From Algisphaera sp039180025 (GTDB lineage Bacteria > Planctomycetota > Phycisphaerae > Phycisphaerales > Phycisphaeraceae), in the NCBI GenBank assembly GCA_039180025.1, contig JBCDDZ010000012.1:9818-73817 (forward strand): a stretch of 64,000 nucleotides of DNA. Reading direction: 5' to 3'. Shown in pieces: positions 52,719 through 61,424 of the stretch (within the stretch, counting starts at the first letter, position 1; the number at the start of each line of letters is the position of its first letter). Position numbers and translations under genes: made by a program. The notes below the pieces were generated by a model that was given only the letters and a program-made list of their open reading frames with translations, searched no databases and was not told the origin of the DNA.

Positions 52719-54032
52719 TCAGCCGCGGCGGGGGTTCCGGTGTGAGGAAGAACCCGTACGTTCCGGGGGATTCGAGGGCCGTGACTTCAGCGGATCGTTT
52801 GTTTTTGCCGGCGGCGTAGGGGCCTGATCTTCTGATTCGGAGTCGGTTTGACTCGCGGGCCCCGGTTTATCAGATGTAGCGTTGCCGGAGGAGGGGGTGC
52901 CGCGGTTTGCGGGCCTTGGGTCTGCGGAGGTTGCCGGAACTGCGTCGTCCTCTCGGGCGAACCGCCCAAAGATCATCCGCCCCGCCGAGGTCTGCAGCGT
53001 GGAAGTCACCACCAGGTCCACGTGATGTCCCAGGTGGGTCCGTCCCCCTTCGACCACCACCATCGTCCCGTCGTCGAGGTAGCCGACGCCCTGAGTCCCG
53101 GCCTCACCGGGCTTGACCAGCTTTACGTTCATGTGTTCGCCCGGCAACACCACCGGCCGCAGCGCCTTGGCCAAGTCATTCAGATTTATCACGTCTACGC
53201 CCCGCAGCGTCGCGATCTTATTCAGATTGAAATCGTTGGTCATCACCCGGGCCCGCATCGCCTGCCCCAGCGTGATCAGTTTCTGATCCACGTTGGACCC
53301 CTCCGCGTCCTTCTCTTCGATATGAACCTCGACCAGCGTCGAAGCCTGGAGCTTCTGCAGGATGTCCAGGCCCCGCCGCCCCCGCGACCGCTTGATCCCG
53401 TCCGCCGAGTCCGCGATCAGCTGCAATTCGTCGAGCACGAATTTCGGGACCACCAGCGTGCCTTGAAGCACCCGCGTCTCGATAATCTCCAGGATCCGTC
53501 CGTCGATGATGACGGACGTGTCCAGCAGCGTCGGCCGATTGCCCCGGATCTCCTTGGCAAACTCGACGTAAGGGATCACAAACCTGAAATCGTCCTTGGT
53601 CTGGATCACCAGCGAGATCGCCACGTAGCAGGTGACCAGCCCGATGACGACTTTCACCCCCCGCAGCAGGTTATTGAGTGCCTCGGCCCGGGCGATCCCC
53701 TGCTCGTCGCTCACGTCGTCCGGAGCGATATACACTCCGATCAAATCCACCACGAACGACAGCGCGTACGCTGCGACCAGCCCCGCGACCAGCCCGAGGA
53801 AGACGCCTGAAATCGATGACAGACGCTTGTGCTTCGAGCTCACGTCCAGCACGATGACCAGCGTCGCCAGCGCGACGGTCAGCCCGATAATCGCGGCGAC
53901 GGTCCCGAACCCGAACCGCCCCTGCCGCTGAAACTCCGACCCAACGAACAGCGAGATCACCGCCGCGACCAGCACCAGGAACGCACCGCGGAGGATGAAC
54001 AAGACCATAAAGAGCACTTTCGGAGATGCCAC
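52719..54032 (-). CDS. Membrane PIN/TRAM-domain protein (YacL-like)
   Basis: 437 residues. Four membrane segments at the N-terminus (about 10-125). Then a PIN nuclease fold: GNRPTLLDTSVIIDGRILEI, VVPKFVLDELQLIADSADGI, KRSRGRRGLDILQKLQ, RARVMTNDFNLNKIATLRGV, with the acidic residues that hold Mg2+. A TRAM domain follows (about 310-375): EHMNVKLVKPGEAGTQGVGY and MVVVEGGRTHLGHHVDLVVT. The C-terminal ~60 residues are low-complexity Pro/Ser/Asp. YacL/PilT-N relatives occur widely; RNA cleavage at the membrane is suspected, not shown. Divergent from ffs and dnaX. Confidence 0.85.
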   Translation of the reverse strand: MASPKVLFMVLFILRGAFLVLVAAVISLFVGSEFQRQGRFGFGTVAAIIGLTVALATLVIVLDVSSKHKRLSSISGVFLGLVAGLVAAYALSFVVDLIGVYIAPDDVSDEQGIARAEALNNLLRGVKVVIGLVTCYVAISLVIQTKDDFRFVIPYVEFAKEIRGNRPTLLDTSVIIDGRILEIIETRVLQGTLVVPKFVLDELQLIADSADGIKRSRGRRGLDILQKLQASTLVEVHIEEKDAEGSNVDQKLITLGQAMRARVMTNDFNLNKIATLRGVDVINLNDLAKALRPVVLPGEHMNVKLVKPGEAGTQGVGYLDDGTMVVVEGGRTHLGHHVDLVVTSTLQTSAGRMIFGRFAREDDAVPATSADPRPANRGTPSSGNATSDKPGPASQTDSESEDQAPTPPAKTNDPLKSRPSNPPERTGSSSHRNPRRG

Positions 54033-54217
54033 CGGTCCGGATCGGGCCTATCAGAAACGCCGGCCGCTGACTATTCATCATAGACGGGACCGCCACGCGT
54101 TGCCCTCGGGCGTTCCGCTTCGGTGCCGCCCGCCACCCCGCCGCGGCCGCCGAACGCCCGCCGGCTTGCCCGGCGACGCCCCGGGGGGTATCGTTCGTGG
54201 TTCGGCCGATCCGCCCC

Positions 54218-54334
54218 GTGGACAGGCGGCCGGGCCCGATGCACGGGTGGTCTCGCGAACCGGGTCAGGCCTTGACCGGAGCAGCCCTAAGCGTCGTCTG
54301 CCCGGTGCCGTCGGTGTCCTGGCCGTCTGTCCAC
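54218..54334 (+). ncRNA. ffs: Signal recognition particle RNA, small type
   Basis: The apical domain has the SRP core: GAACCGGGTCAGG (54257-54269) and GGAGCAGCCCTAAGCG (54278-54293), with the asymmetric-loop strands CAGG and AGCA. The ends pair: GTGGACAGGCGGCC (54218-54231) with GGCCGTCTGTCCAC (54321-54334), one G-U pair. Total length ~117 bases, like 4.5S RNA. It binds Ffh for co-translational targeting. The apical loop reads UUGACC, not the usual GGAA-type tetraloop. Its position just upstream of dnaX is the common bacterial order. Confidence 0.87.
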
Positions 54335-54450
54335 CGGGCGTAGGTTAAGCGATCAGCGGCCAGAGCCCGGGGCCCCCGCGTCGGCGGCGGGGGCTAGAAC
54401 CCGCGTCAACGTCTTGTTAGGCTCTAAACTTCCATCGCTTGTCGTTTGTC

Positions 54451-56280
54451 ATGGCCTACACCGTCCTCGCCCGCCGCTACCGCTCGCAGTCCTTCGGCTC
54501 CGTCGTGGGCCAGGAGCCCATCGCGTCGACCCTCATCAACGCGATCAGCTCCCAGCGGGTCGCCCACGCCTACCTTTTCTGCGGCACCCGCGGCGTCGGC
54601 AAGACCTCGATGGCCCGCATCTTCGCCCGCGCGATCAACGCCCCGGCCACCATCGACGACGCCCCCGAAGCCCCCGGCGCCGCCTACCCCCCCGACGACA
54701 TCCAGCAGCGTATGGCCGACGCCATCATGCGCGGCGAAGACCTCAACGTCATCGAGATCGACGGCGCGTCCAACAACTCCGTCGACCAGGCCCGCCAGCT
54801 CATCGCCAACGCCGGCCTCTCGCCCACCGCCCACGCCCTCTACAAGATCTACATCATCGACGAGGTCCACATGCTCTCGGGCGCCGCGTTCAACGCGCTG
54901 CTCAAGACCATGGAAGAGCCCCCCGAACACGTCAAGTTCATCCTCTGCACGACCGAGCCCCACAAAGTCCCCGCGACCATCCAGTCCCGCTGCCAGCGGT
55001 TCGACTTCCGCAACATCGCCACCGCCAAGATCGCCGACCACCTCCGCGAGGTGCTCCAGCGTGAAAGCGTGGACGCCGAGGCCGAAGTCGTCTGGCAGGT
55101 CGCTCGGCTGGGCCACGGCTCGATGCGCGACGCCCTGTCGCTGATGGACCGCCTTTTGGCCACCGGCGAGTCCCCCCTCACCGCCGCCGCGCTCCAAGCC
55201 ATGCTCGGCCTCCCCGACCACGAGCTGATCGCCGCGTTCGTCGACGCACTGGCCGACGGCGACCTTAAAGCCTCTCTCACCGCCGTGGCCGACCTGCTCC
55301 ACCGCGGCATCGCCCAGGACCAACTGGTCGAAGTCCTGATCGAGCGTTTCCGTCAGCTCATGCTCCTCGCCGCCTGTGGCCCCGACAGCGACCTCGTCGA
55401 GCTTTCCGAAGACGCCAAGCCCGCCGCCGTCAAACAGGCCCAGCGGTTCGACGCCCCGGGCCTGGTCCACATGATCGCCCTCTGCGAAAACCTCCAGCGT
55501 TTCGGTAAATCCAGCAGCAACCCCCGGGCCCTGCTCGACGCCACCGTGGTCCGCCTCGCCCTCGCCGAGAAGATGGCCGATGTCGCCGCCGTCTTGGCCG
55601 GCCAAGCGGCGCTCCCGGTTTCGGCCGACCAAAAAAAAAAGTTAACCGTTGATCCCGCGTCTCGCCCCGACGCCGCCTCGGGCCCCGCGGCCCCGTCTCG
55701 CGCCCCCCGTCCCACCGGCGCTGCCCCGTCCACGGCCCGCCCGCCCGCCGACGCCGGCCCGGAAGGTTCCCTCGGCGTGGCTTCGTCCTCTCCCGAACCG
55801 CCGGCCCATCTGGATCCCGCCGACCCCGCCGCCATCTGGAAAGTAGTCCTCGACACGATCGGCCAGACCAACGCCGCCGCGTGGATGGACCATTTCCGTT
55901 TGCAAGCCATCCGTGCCGACCGCGACCCCGCCGTCGCCCTGCTGGTCCCCACGATGACCTTCGCCGGCGGCGTTAAAAACGTCGCCACCGGGCCCCGGCT
56001 CCAGCGCGTGGCCGATACCCTGACCCAGCTCCTGGGCCGCAAGGTCCGCGTGGAGGCCGCCGACAAACCCCCGCCGCGCCCCGACGACCCGCCCGATCCC
56101 CAGACGCCCGCCACCGACACGCCGTCTGCGCCTGGCCCCACCGCCGGCAGCGCCCGCCACGTCGACCGCCGCGACGCCCTGAACCTCCCCCTGGTGCGGG
56201 AGGTCTTCGACGTCTTCCCCGACGCCAGCCTAATCGACGCCCGCCGGGCCGATCCCCCTCCCCCAGCTTCTCTGTCTTAA
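54451..56280 (+). CDS. dnaX: DNA polymerase III tau (and possibly gamma) subunit
   Basis: 609 residues from the ATG at 54451. Clamp-loader ATPase: start YTVLARRYRSQSFGSVVGQE, Walker A FCGTRGVGKTSMARIF (K51), Walker B IIDEVHM, sensor CTTEPHKVPATIQSRCQRFD. The cysteines of the usual zinc module after Walker A are missing (reads AINAPATIDDAPEAPGAAYP). Domain III ends near residue 390, then a run of ten A (55631-55640) encodes QKKK; a shift to either other frame gives a stop within 4 codons. The remaining ~210 residues are a Pro/Ala-rich linker and the tau C-terminal domain. Followed 18 bases later by ybaB. Confidence 0.93.
   Translation: MAYTVLARRYRSQSFGSVVGQEPIASTLINAISSQRVAHAYLFCGTRGVGKTSMARIFARAINAPATIDDAPEAPGAAYPPDDIQQRMADAIMRGEDLNVIEIDGASNNSVDQARQLIANAGLSPTAHALYKIYIIDEVHMLSGAAFNALLKTMEEPPEHVKFILCTTEPHKVPATIQSRCQRFDFRNIATAKIADHLREVLQRESVDAEAEVVWQVARLGHGSMRDALSLMDRLLATGESPLTAAALQAMLGLPDHELIAAFVDALADGDLKASLTAVADLLHRGIAQDQLVEVLIERFRQLMLLAACGPDSDLVELSEDAKPAAVKQAQRFDAPGLVHMIALCENLQRFGKSSSNPRALLDATVVRLALAEKMADVAAVLAGQAALPVSADQKKKLTVDPASRPDAASGPAAPSRAPRPTGAAPSTARPPADAGPEGSLGVASSSPEPPAHLDPADPAAIWKVVLDTIGQTNAAAWMDHFRLQAIRADRDPAVALLVPTMTFAGGVKNVATGPRLQRVADTLTQLLGRKVRVEAADKPPPRPDDPPDPQTPATDTPSAPGPTAGSARHVDRRDALNLPLVREVFDVFPDASLIDARRADPPPPASLS
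55630..55656 (+). promoter_or_regulatory. A10 slippage site in dnaX (candidate gamma-subunit switch)
   Basis: Bases 55631-55640 are ten A in a strongly GC-rich gene, and they include the A-AAA-AAG type slippery sequence. In frame the codons are caa aaa aaa aag tta. One extra A (or a -1 ribosome shift) gives gtt aac cgt tga; one missing A gives agt taa. Either product would end at residues 397-400, just after domain III, as gamma does in Escherichia and Thermus. A GC-rich hairpin (GGGCC/GGCCC) lies about 45 bases downstream. Confidence 0.7.
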
Positions 56281-56298
56281 CTACGAAAGTCCGCCACC

Positions 56299-56667
56299 AT
56301 GTTCGACCAGATGAAACAACTCAAACAACTCGCCGGGATGCTCGGCAACGCCGGCGAGCTCAAAGCCAGGTTCGAAGCCGTGCAGGCCGACCTTGAGCAA
56401 AAGACCGCCGAGGGCGACGCCGGAGCCGGCGCGGTACGCGTCACCGTCAACGGCCGGCTGCGCGTCGTCGCCGTCCACCTCGACCCCGCCGTTCTCGCCA
56501 CCCTCACCCCGCCCGACGGCGGCCCAGATCACCCTCAAGTGGAAGAGCTGATCCTCACCGCCACCAACGCCGCGCTCGACCGGGCCCAGGCGATGGTGCA
56601 GGCCGAGATGGCGTCGCTGACCGGCGGGATGAACCTCCCGGGGATGGACCAACTGATGGGCGGGTGA
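56299..56667 (+). CDS. YbaB/EbfC family nucleoid-associated protein
   Basis: 122 residues. A small DNA-binding dimer. FDQMKQLKQLAGMLGNAGEL and ADLEQKTAEGDAGAGAVRVT lead into VNGRLRVVAVHLDPAVLATL, the usual YbaB core; the helical C-terminus ends NLPGMDQLMGG. It follows dnaX closely, the universal dnaX-ybaB order. The normal third gene, recR, is absent; hpnC comes next, 32 bases on. Confidence 0.9.
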   Translation: MFDQMKQLKQLAGMLGNAGELKARFEAVQADLEQKTAEGDAGAGAVRVTVNGRLRVVAVHLDPAVLATLTPPDGGPDHPQVEELILTATNAALDRAQAMVQAEMASLTGGMNLPGMDQLMGG

Positions 56668-56699
56668 GCGCCCACTACCCCCCGCGTTGAACCCCGCCC

Positions 56700-57716
56700 A
56701 TGTCTGTTATCCGCGACCTCGAAGCCTATGGCCCGCAGACCCGCGCGACCCTCCCGCTCGCCGAGGCCAAGGCCTATGTCCGGCAAGTGACCCGGGCCCA
56801 CGGGGAAAATTTTTCGGTGGTTTCTCGTCTGCTGCCGCGTGAGCTGCGCGGAGCTTTCTTCGCGGTCTACGCTTTCTGCCGCTGGGCCGACGACTTGGCC
56901 GACGCCCCCGCGATCGTCGCCGAACCCGGACGCGGGACGGAGCTTCTGCACTGGTGGCGGGAAGAACTGGCGATGCTTTACGCCGGCAGGCCGCGGCACC
57001 CGGTGTTCGTGACCCTGCGGCCCGTGGCCGAAAAGCACGGGCTGCCCGAACGCCTCTTCGCGGACCTGATCGACGCCTTCGTCCAGGACCAAACGGTCGC
57101 CCGCTACGCCACCTGGGATACGCTGATGCATTACTGCACCCGCAGCGCGAACCCCGTGGGCCGGCTGGTCCTGATGATGTTCGGCGTGCGGGACGACGTC
57201 AGCTTCGGGCTGTCCGACGCGACGTGTACCGCGCTGCAGCTCACGAATTTCTGGCAGGACCTGCGGCGCGACATCCTCGAGCGCGGCCGGATCTACCTGC
57301 CCGGCGAGGTCGCGGAGAAGCACGGGCTGTCTCTCGACACGCTCGAGCGTCTGACCCGTTTGGATGACGCAGCACGCTGCGGGGCGTGTGCTCTCGGCCA
57401 GGGCTTGCTAAGCCCCGAAGCAAAGGCTCAAGTCTTGCCGGCGGTACAAGCGGCGGTCGCGGACGCGGTGGGGCGGACCCGGCCGATGTTTGCGCGAGGC
57501 CGTGAGCTTTGGCCGCGGGTGAAGCCCCGCTTCCGCGGACAGCTCAAGCTGTTCACGCTGGGCGGCGAGGCGGTGCTGCGTAAGATCGAACGCCGGGGGT
57601 TCGATACCTGGACCGCACGTCCGCGGCTGAACCGAGCGGAGAAAGCGGCGTTGGTCGGCCGGGTGTTGGTCGGACGCCTCGTGACCGCGGGGCGTCGCGG
57701 ACCGTCGGGCCGGTGA
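56700..57716 (+). CDS. hpnC: Squalene synthesis protein HpnC (trans-isoprenyl diphosphate synthase-like)
   Basis: 338 residues. The HpnC pattern is VTRAHGENFSVVSRLLPREL, FAVYAFCRWADDLADAP with an Asp-rich motif, and ALQLTNFWQDLRRDILERGR with the second Asp-rich motif. In the HpnCDE pathway HpnC converts presqualene diphosphate to hydroxysqualene and HpnD makes presqualene diphosphate from farnesyl diphosphate. The gene overlaps hpnD by 4 bases (GTGA). It is placed straight after dnaX-ybaB on the same strand. Confidence 0.87.
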   Translation: MSVIRDLEAYGPQTRATLPLAEAKAYVRQVTRAHGENFSVVSRLLPRELRGAFFAVYAFCRWADDLADAPAIVAEPGRGTELLHWWREELAMLYAGRPRHPVFVTLRPVAEKHGLPERLFADLIDAFVQDQTVARYATWDTLMHYCTRSANPVGRLVLMMFGVRDDVSFGLSDATCTALQLTNFWQDLRRDILERGRIYLPGEVAEKHGLSLDTLERLTRLDDAARCGACALGQGLLSPEAKAQVLPAVQAAVADAVGRTRPMFARGRELWPRVKPRFRGQLKLFTLGGEAVLRKIERRGFDTWTARPRLNRAEKAALVGRVLVGRLVTAGRRGPSGR

Positions 57717-58681
57717 CCCGGGGCCGAGACTCGCCGAACGGTCTAAACTACGCGTCCTTGCGTCGGCCGATGTCCCCCGAACTCGAAGCGTCTTATACCT
57801 ACTGCCGCCGGCTGGCGCGGCGGGCGGCGGGGAATTTCTACCGCGGGATGCGGCTGACCCCGGAGCCTAAGCGGTCGTCGATTTTCGCCATTTACGCCTG
57901 GATGCGGACGGCCGACGACTTGGCGGACGGCCCCGGGGCCGGGCCGGATCGAGCCGAGGTGATCGATTCTTTTCGTCAAGAAACGGTCGCGGCCATCGAC
58001 CCCGCCGCGCCGCAGCCCGGTCCGGGTGGGCTCTGGTTGGCGCTGCGCGACACCGTGGATACCTACGGCATCCCTGTTGGGCACCTGCACGCGATGCTCG
58101 ATGGGCAGGTCGATGATCTAGGGACGGTGGCGGTAAAAGATTTTGGGCAGCTTGAGCGCTACTGCTACCGGGTCGCGTCGGTGGTCGGGCTGACGTGCGT
58201 GAAGGTGTGGGGAGACGACGGGGACCCGGCGGTGGGGGGGCTGGCGGAGCGGCGGGGGGTGGCGCTCCAGCTCACGAACGTGCTGCGTGACGTGGCGGAG
58301 GATGCCGAGCGGGGCCGGGTCTATCTGCCGGCTGACGAGCTGGCGCGTTTCGGGGTCTCACCGGACCAGCTCCGGGCCGGCCCCGCGAGCGCGGATTTTC
58401 TTGCGCTGATGCGGTTTCAGATCGACCGCGCCCGAGCGTACTACGCGGCGTCGGCCGGGCTGGAACAACACCTCACACGCGACTGCCGAGCCACGAGTTG
58501 GGCGATCATGCGGACGTACCGCGTGCTGCTCGAACGGATCGCGCGGCGGCCCGACCGGGTGCTCTGCGGCCGGGTCGGCCTGTCGCTGCCGACCAAGCTG
58601 GCGGTGGTCGGCGGGGCGTTGGCCAAGCGGTGGGTGCTCGATACGGGCTCCGAACGCGGGCCTTCGGGGACCACGGCGTGA
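57713..58681 (+). CDS. hpnD: Presqualene diphosphate synthase HpnD
   Basis: 322 residues from the GTG at 57713 overlapping hpnC; an in-frame ATG at 57770 (MSPELEASYTYCRRLARRAA) could be the real start. HpnD pattern: RRAAGNFYRGMRLTPEPKRS, FAIYAWMRTADDLADGPGAG (first Asp-rich motif), YCYRVASVVGLTCVKVWGDD, and GVALQLTNVLRDVAEDAERG with RVYLP (second Asp-rich motif). It condenses two farnesyl diphosphates. It is the middle gene of the cassette; hpnE starts 4 bases after the stop. Confidence 0.88.
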   Translation: MTRGRDSPNGLNYASLRRPMSPELEASYTYCRRLARRAAGNFYRGMRLTPEPKRSSIFAIYAWMRTADDLADGPGAGPDRAEVIDSFRQETVAAIDPAAPQPGPGGLWLALRDTVDTYGIPVGHLHAMLDGQVDDLGTVAVKDFGQLERYCYRVASVVGLTCVKVWGDDGDPAVGGLAERRGVALQLTNVLRDVAEDAERGRVYLPADELARFGVSPDQLRAGPASADFLALMRFQIDRARAYYAASAGLEQHLTRDCRATSWAIMRTYRVLLERIARRPDRVLCGRVGLSLPTKLAVVGGALAKRWVLDTGSERGPSGTTA

Positions 58682-58685
58682 CGCA

Positions 58686-60074
58686 ATGATGAGCCAAGAC
58701 CAAGCAAAACGACTGCCGGCGTCGGCGCTGGTGATGGGCGGCGGGGTGGCGGGGGTCGCCGCGGCGCTCCGCCTGGCCGACGCGGGGGTGCGGGTCATCC
58801 TCGTGGAGATGCGGCCCCGGCTCGGCGGGCGGGCGACGAGTATGCCCGACCCGGCGACCGGAGAGCTTTTGGATAACTGTCAGCACGTGGTGATGCGCTG
58901 CTGTACCGCGATCACGGAGTTGTACGAACAACTCGGTGTGGCCGACCGGATCGAATGGCACCGGCGTTTCTACTTCGTCCACGGCGACGGGACGCGGGCG
59001 GAGTTGGCGGCGAGCGGGCTGCCGGTGCCGTTGCACTTCGCGCCGGCGTTCATGCGGTTCCGGGGGCTGACGTGGGGAGACAAGTGGGCGATCGCCCGCG
59101 CGATGCGGGCGATCCGTGCGGTGCCGCTGGCCCGGCGTAACGCGCTCAACGCGATCAGCTTCGCCGAGTGGCTCAAACAGCAACGCCAGCCGGCCCGGGC
59201 CGTGGAGCGGTTCTGGGAAGTGACGGTGGTTAGCGCGTGCAACCAAACCCTGGACCGGTGCGCGGCGGGCTACGCGCTGCAGGTTTTTCAGGAGGGTTTT
59301 TTGGCGAGCCGATCGGGCTACGAGATGGGGCTTTCGCGGGTGCCCCTGGCCGAGCTATACGGCCCGGCGGAGCGGCGGATCGCGGCGGCGGGGGGCGGGA
59401 TCGAGACCGCGGGGGTCAAGGGGCTGGATTACGATGCGGGCCGGCGGAGGGTGACGGCGGTGCGGCTCAACGACGGGCGGCGGCTGGAGGCGGCGGCGTA
59501 CGTATCGGCCCTCCCGTTTGAGGCCCTGGATCGGATGGCGGGCCCCGCGATGAAAGCCGACGACCCGCGGCTGCAGCGGCTCGGTGAACTCAACACCAGC
59601 CCGATCGTGGGGCTCCACCTCTGGGTGCGTTCGCCCAAGCACACGGTGACGACCACCCTGCCGCACGTGGTGCTGACCGGCTCGCCGATCCAGTGGTTTT
59701 TCAACCGCGGCTGGGAGGACGGGCGGGACGCGCAGCATTTGCACGGCGTCGTGAGCGCCGCCCATGATTTACTCGATAAGCCCAACGCGGAGATCCTGGA
59801 CCTGGCGGTTGGGGAGCTGCGCCGCTTTGTGCCCGGCGGCGGCGACGCGGAGTTGATCGAGGGGCGGGTCGTGAAAGAACGGCGGGCCACGTTTTCATGT
59901 GAGCCGGGGGTCGACGCTTTGCGTCCGCCGGTGGCGGGCGCGATCGGGAACCTGTGGCTGGCCGGGGACTGGACCGCGACGGGGTGGCCGGCCACGATGG
60001 AGGGGGCAGCCCGCAGCGGGTTCGCCGCGGCAGATGAGATGATGTCGGCGGCAAACGACGGAACCCCGGGCTGA
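58686..60074 (+). CDS. hpnE: Hydroxysqualene dehydroxylase HpnE
   Basis: 462 residues. FAD/NAD(P) Rossmann start ALVMGGGVAGVAAALRLADA, then VEMRPRLGGRATSMPDPATG with the dinucleotide-binding pattern, ELLDNCQHVVMRCC (HpnE-type), and the C-terminal FAD motif NLWLAGDWTATGWPATMEGA. It reduces hydroxysqualene to squalene, finishing the farnesyl diphosphate to squalene route used for hopanoids or other triterpenes. No squalene-hopene cyclase is nearby. It converges with corA, 94 bases away. Confidence 0.9.
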   Translation: MMSQDQAKRLPASALVMGGGVAGVAAALRLADAGVRVILVEMRPRLGGRATSMPDPATGELLDNCQHVVMRCCTAITELYEQLGVADRIEWHRRFYFVHGDGTRAELAASGLPVPLHFAPAFMRFRGLTWGDKWAIARAMRAIRAVPLARRNALNAISFAEWLKQQRQPARAVERFWEVTVVSACNQTLDRCAAGYALQVFQEGFLASRSGYEMGLSRVPLAELYGPAERRIAAAGGGIETAGVKGLDYDAGRRRVTAVRLNDGRRLEAAAYVSALPFEALDRMAGPAMKADDPRLQRLGELNTSPIVGLHLWVRSPKHTVTTTLPHVVLTGSPIQWFFNRGWEDGRDAQHLHGVVSAAHDLLDKPNAEILDLAVGELRRFVPGGGDAELIEGRVVKERRATFSCEPGVDALRPPVAGAIGNLWLAGDWTATGWPATMEGAARSGFAAADEMMSAANDGTPG

Positions 60075-60167
60075 GGCGGTACGCCACGCTCGGGCTCTGG
60101 GCCGCCGGATATTTTCAATGTCGCTGCGAAGCTTCAACGCAAACGCAGGGCTTGTGCGGGCGCGGAT

Positions 60168-61424
60168 TCACCCGCGCGAGCCGATCCAGCCTTTGCGGTA
60201 GAACCAGGCGAGCAGGCCGAGGGTGATCGTGCCGCAGGCGATCCAGAAGATCGGGTAGGCGTAGCGGTGTTTGAGTTCGGGGATGTGCTCGAAGTTCATG
60301 CCGTAGATCCCCGCGAGGAAGGTGATAGGGATGAAGATCGTGCCCATGATGGTGAGGAACTTCATGACTTCGTTCATGCGGTTGCCCACGGCGGACATGT
60401 GCAGGTCGGTGAGGCTGGCGGTCATATCGCGGAACGTCTCGATGATCTCGACGAGTTGGACGCAGTGTTCCTGCGCGTCGCGGAGGAAGAGCTTGGTTTC
60501 GGGGGTGATCTCGGCGGTGGTTTCCGCCATCAGGTGGTTGACCAGCTCACGGGTCGGCCAGAGGACGCGGCGGAGCAGGGCGAGCTCGCGTTTGACGCCG
60601 TAGATGTGGGCGATGAGCTGCGGGCTGGGGTTTTCGATGACCCGGGGCTCGAGGTCTTCCAGGATGTCGCCGAAGCGTTCGAGGACCGGGAAGCAGTGGT
60701 CGATCACCGCATCGATCAGGGCGTAGAGCAGGTAGTCGGGGCCGCGCAGCCGGATGCGGCTGTCGGCGACTTTGAGGCGGGCCCGGACGGGGTCCCAGAC
60801 GTCGCCGCGGTGGTGCTCCGACGTGTTTTCCTGAAAGGTGACCAGGAGCCGGCCTTTGAGGAAAAACGAGACCTGCTCGGCGGTGAGCTGGTCGTCGGCG
60901 AGACGCATCATGCGGGCGACCGCGAAGAGGTGGTCGTCGTAGCTCTCGGCCTTGGGCCGCTGCGGGACGTGGAGGGTGTCCTCGGCGGCGAGGGTGTGGA
61001 AGCCCAGATGATCGACAAACTGCTGAACGACCCAGGGGTGCAGCCCGTCGATGTTGATCCAGCGGGTATGGATCGGGTCGACGGGGGTTTCCTGGAGGAG
61101 GGCGGTGAGGTCCTCACGTTCGTAGGTTTCCAGCGTGTCGGGGCCGATGTCGTGGACAGTGATCTGGATGGTGCCGGGGGGCGGGGGGGTATGGCGATCG
61201 GCGAACCCCTCGATGCCGGGGGCCGCGCCGGGGGTGGCGGGCTTTTGATGCAGGTCTTCGCGGTTTCGGTGGGTGAGCCCCGAGAGGCGGAGGGTTGAGG
61301 TGAGCGCGTGGCCGACGGTGGCGGCGGTCTTGGACACGGTGTCGGCGGCATGGGCGACGGTGTGGTCCAGGGCGTGGCCGAGCTTGCGGCCGACGCGTGC
61401 GGGGCGGTATTTCTTACGCTTCAT
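60168..61424 (-). CDS. corA: CorA-family magnesium/cobalt transporter
   Basis: 418 residues from the ATG at 61424; an ATG at 61457 is possible. The N-terminal ~60 residues are basic and Ala/Thr-rich (KYRPARVGRKLGHALDHTVA), an extension beyond typical CorA. The cytoplasmic funnel contains HTRWINIDGLHPWVVQQFVD and FAVARMMRLADDQLTAEQVS. The C-terminus has two membrane helices with the pore motif GIYGMNFEHIPEL (GMN). It overlaps the end of the MscS gene by 11 bases, so the two are probably co-transcribed. Confidence 0.9.
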   Translation of the reverse strand: MKRKKYRPARVGRKLGHALDHTVAHAADTVSKTAATVGHALTSTLRLSGLTHRNREDLHQKPATPGAAPGIEGFADRHTPPPPGTIQITVHDIGPDTLETYEREDLTALLQETPVDPIHTRWINIDGLHPWVVQQFVDHLGFHTLAAEDTLHVPQRPKAESYDDHLFAVARMMRLADDQLTAEQVSFFLKGRLLVTFQENTSEHHRGDVWDPVRARLKVADSRIRLRGPDYLLYALIDAVIDHCFPVLERFGDILEDLEPRVIENPSPQLIAHIYGVKRELALLRRVLWPTRELVNHLMAETTAEITPETKLFLRDAQEHCVQLVEIIETFRDMTASLTDLHMSAVGNRMNEVMKFLTIMGTIFIPITFLAGIYGMNFEHIPELKHRYAYPIFWIACGTITLGLLAWFYRKGWIGSRG

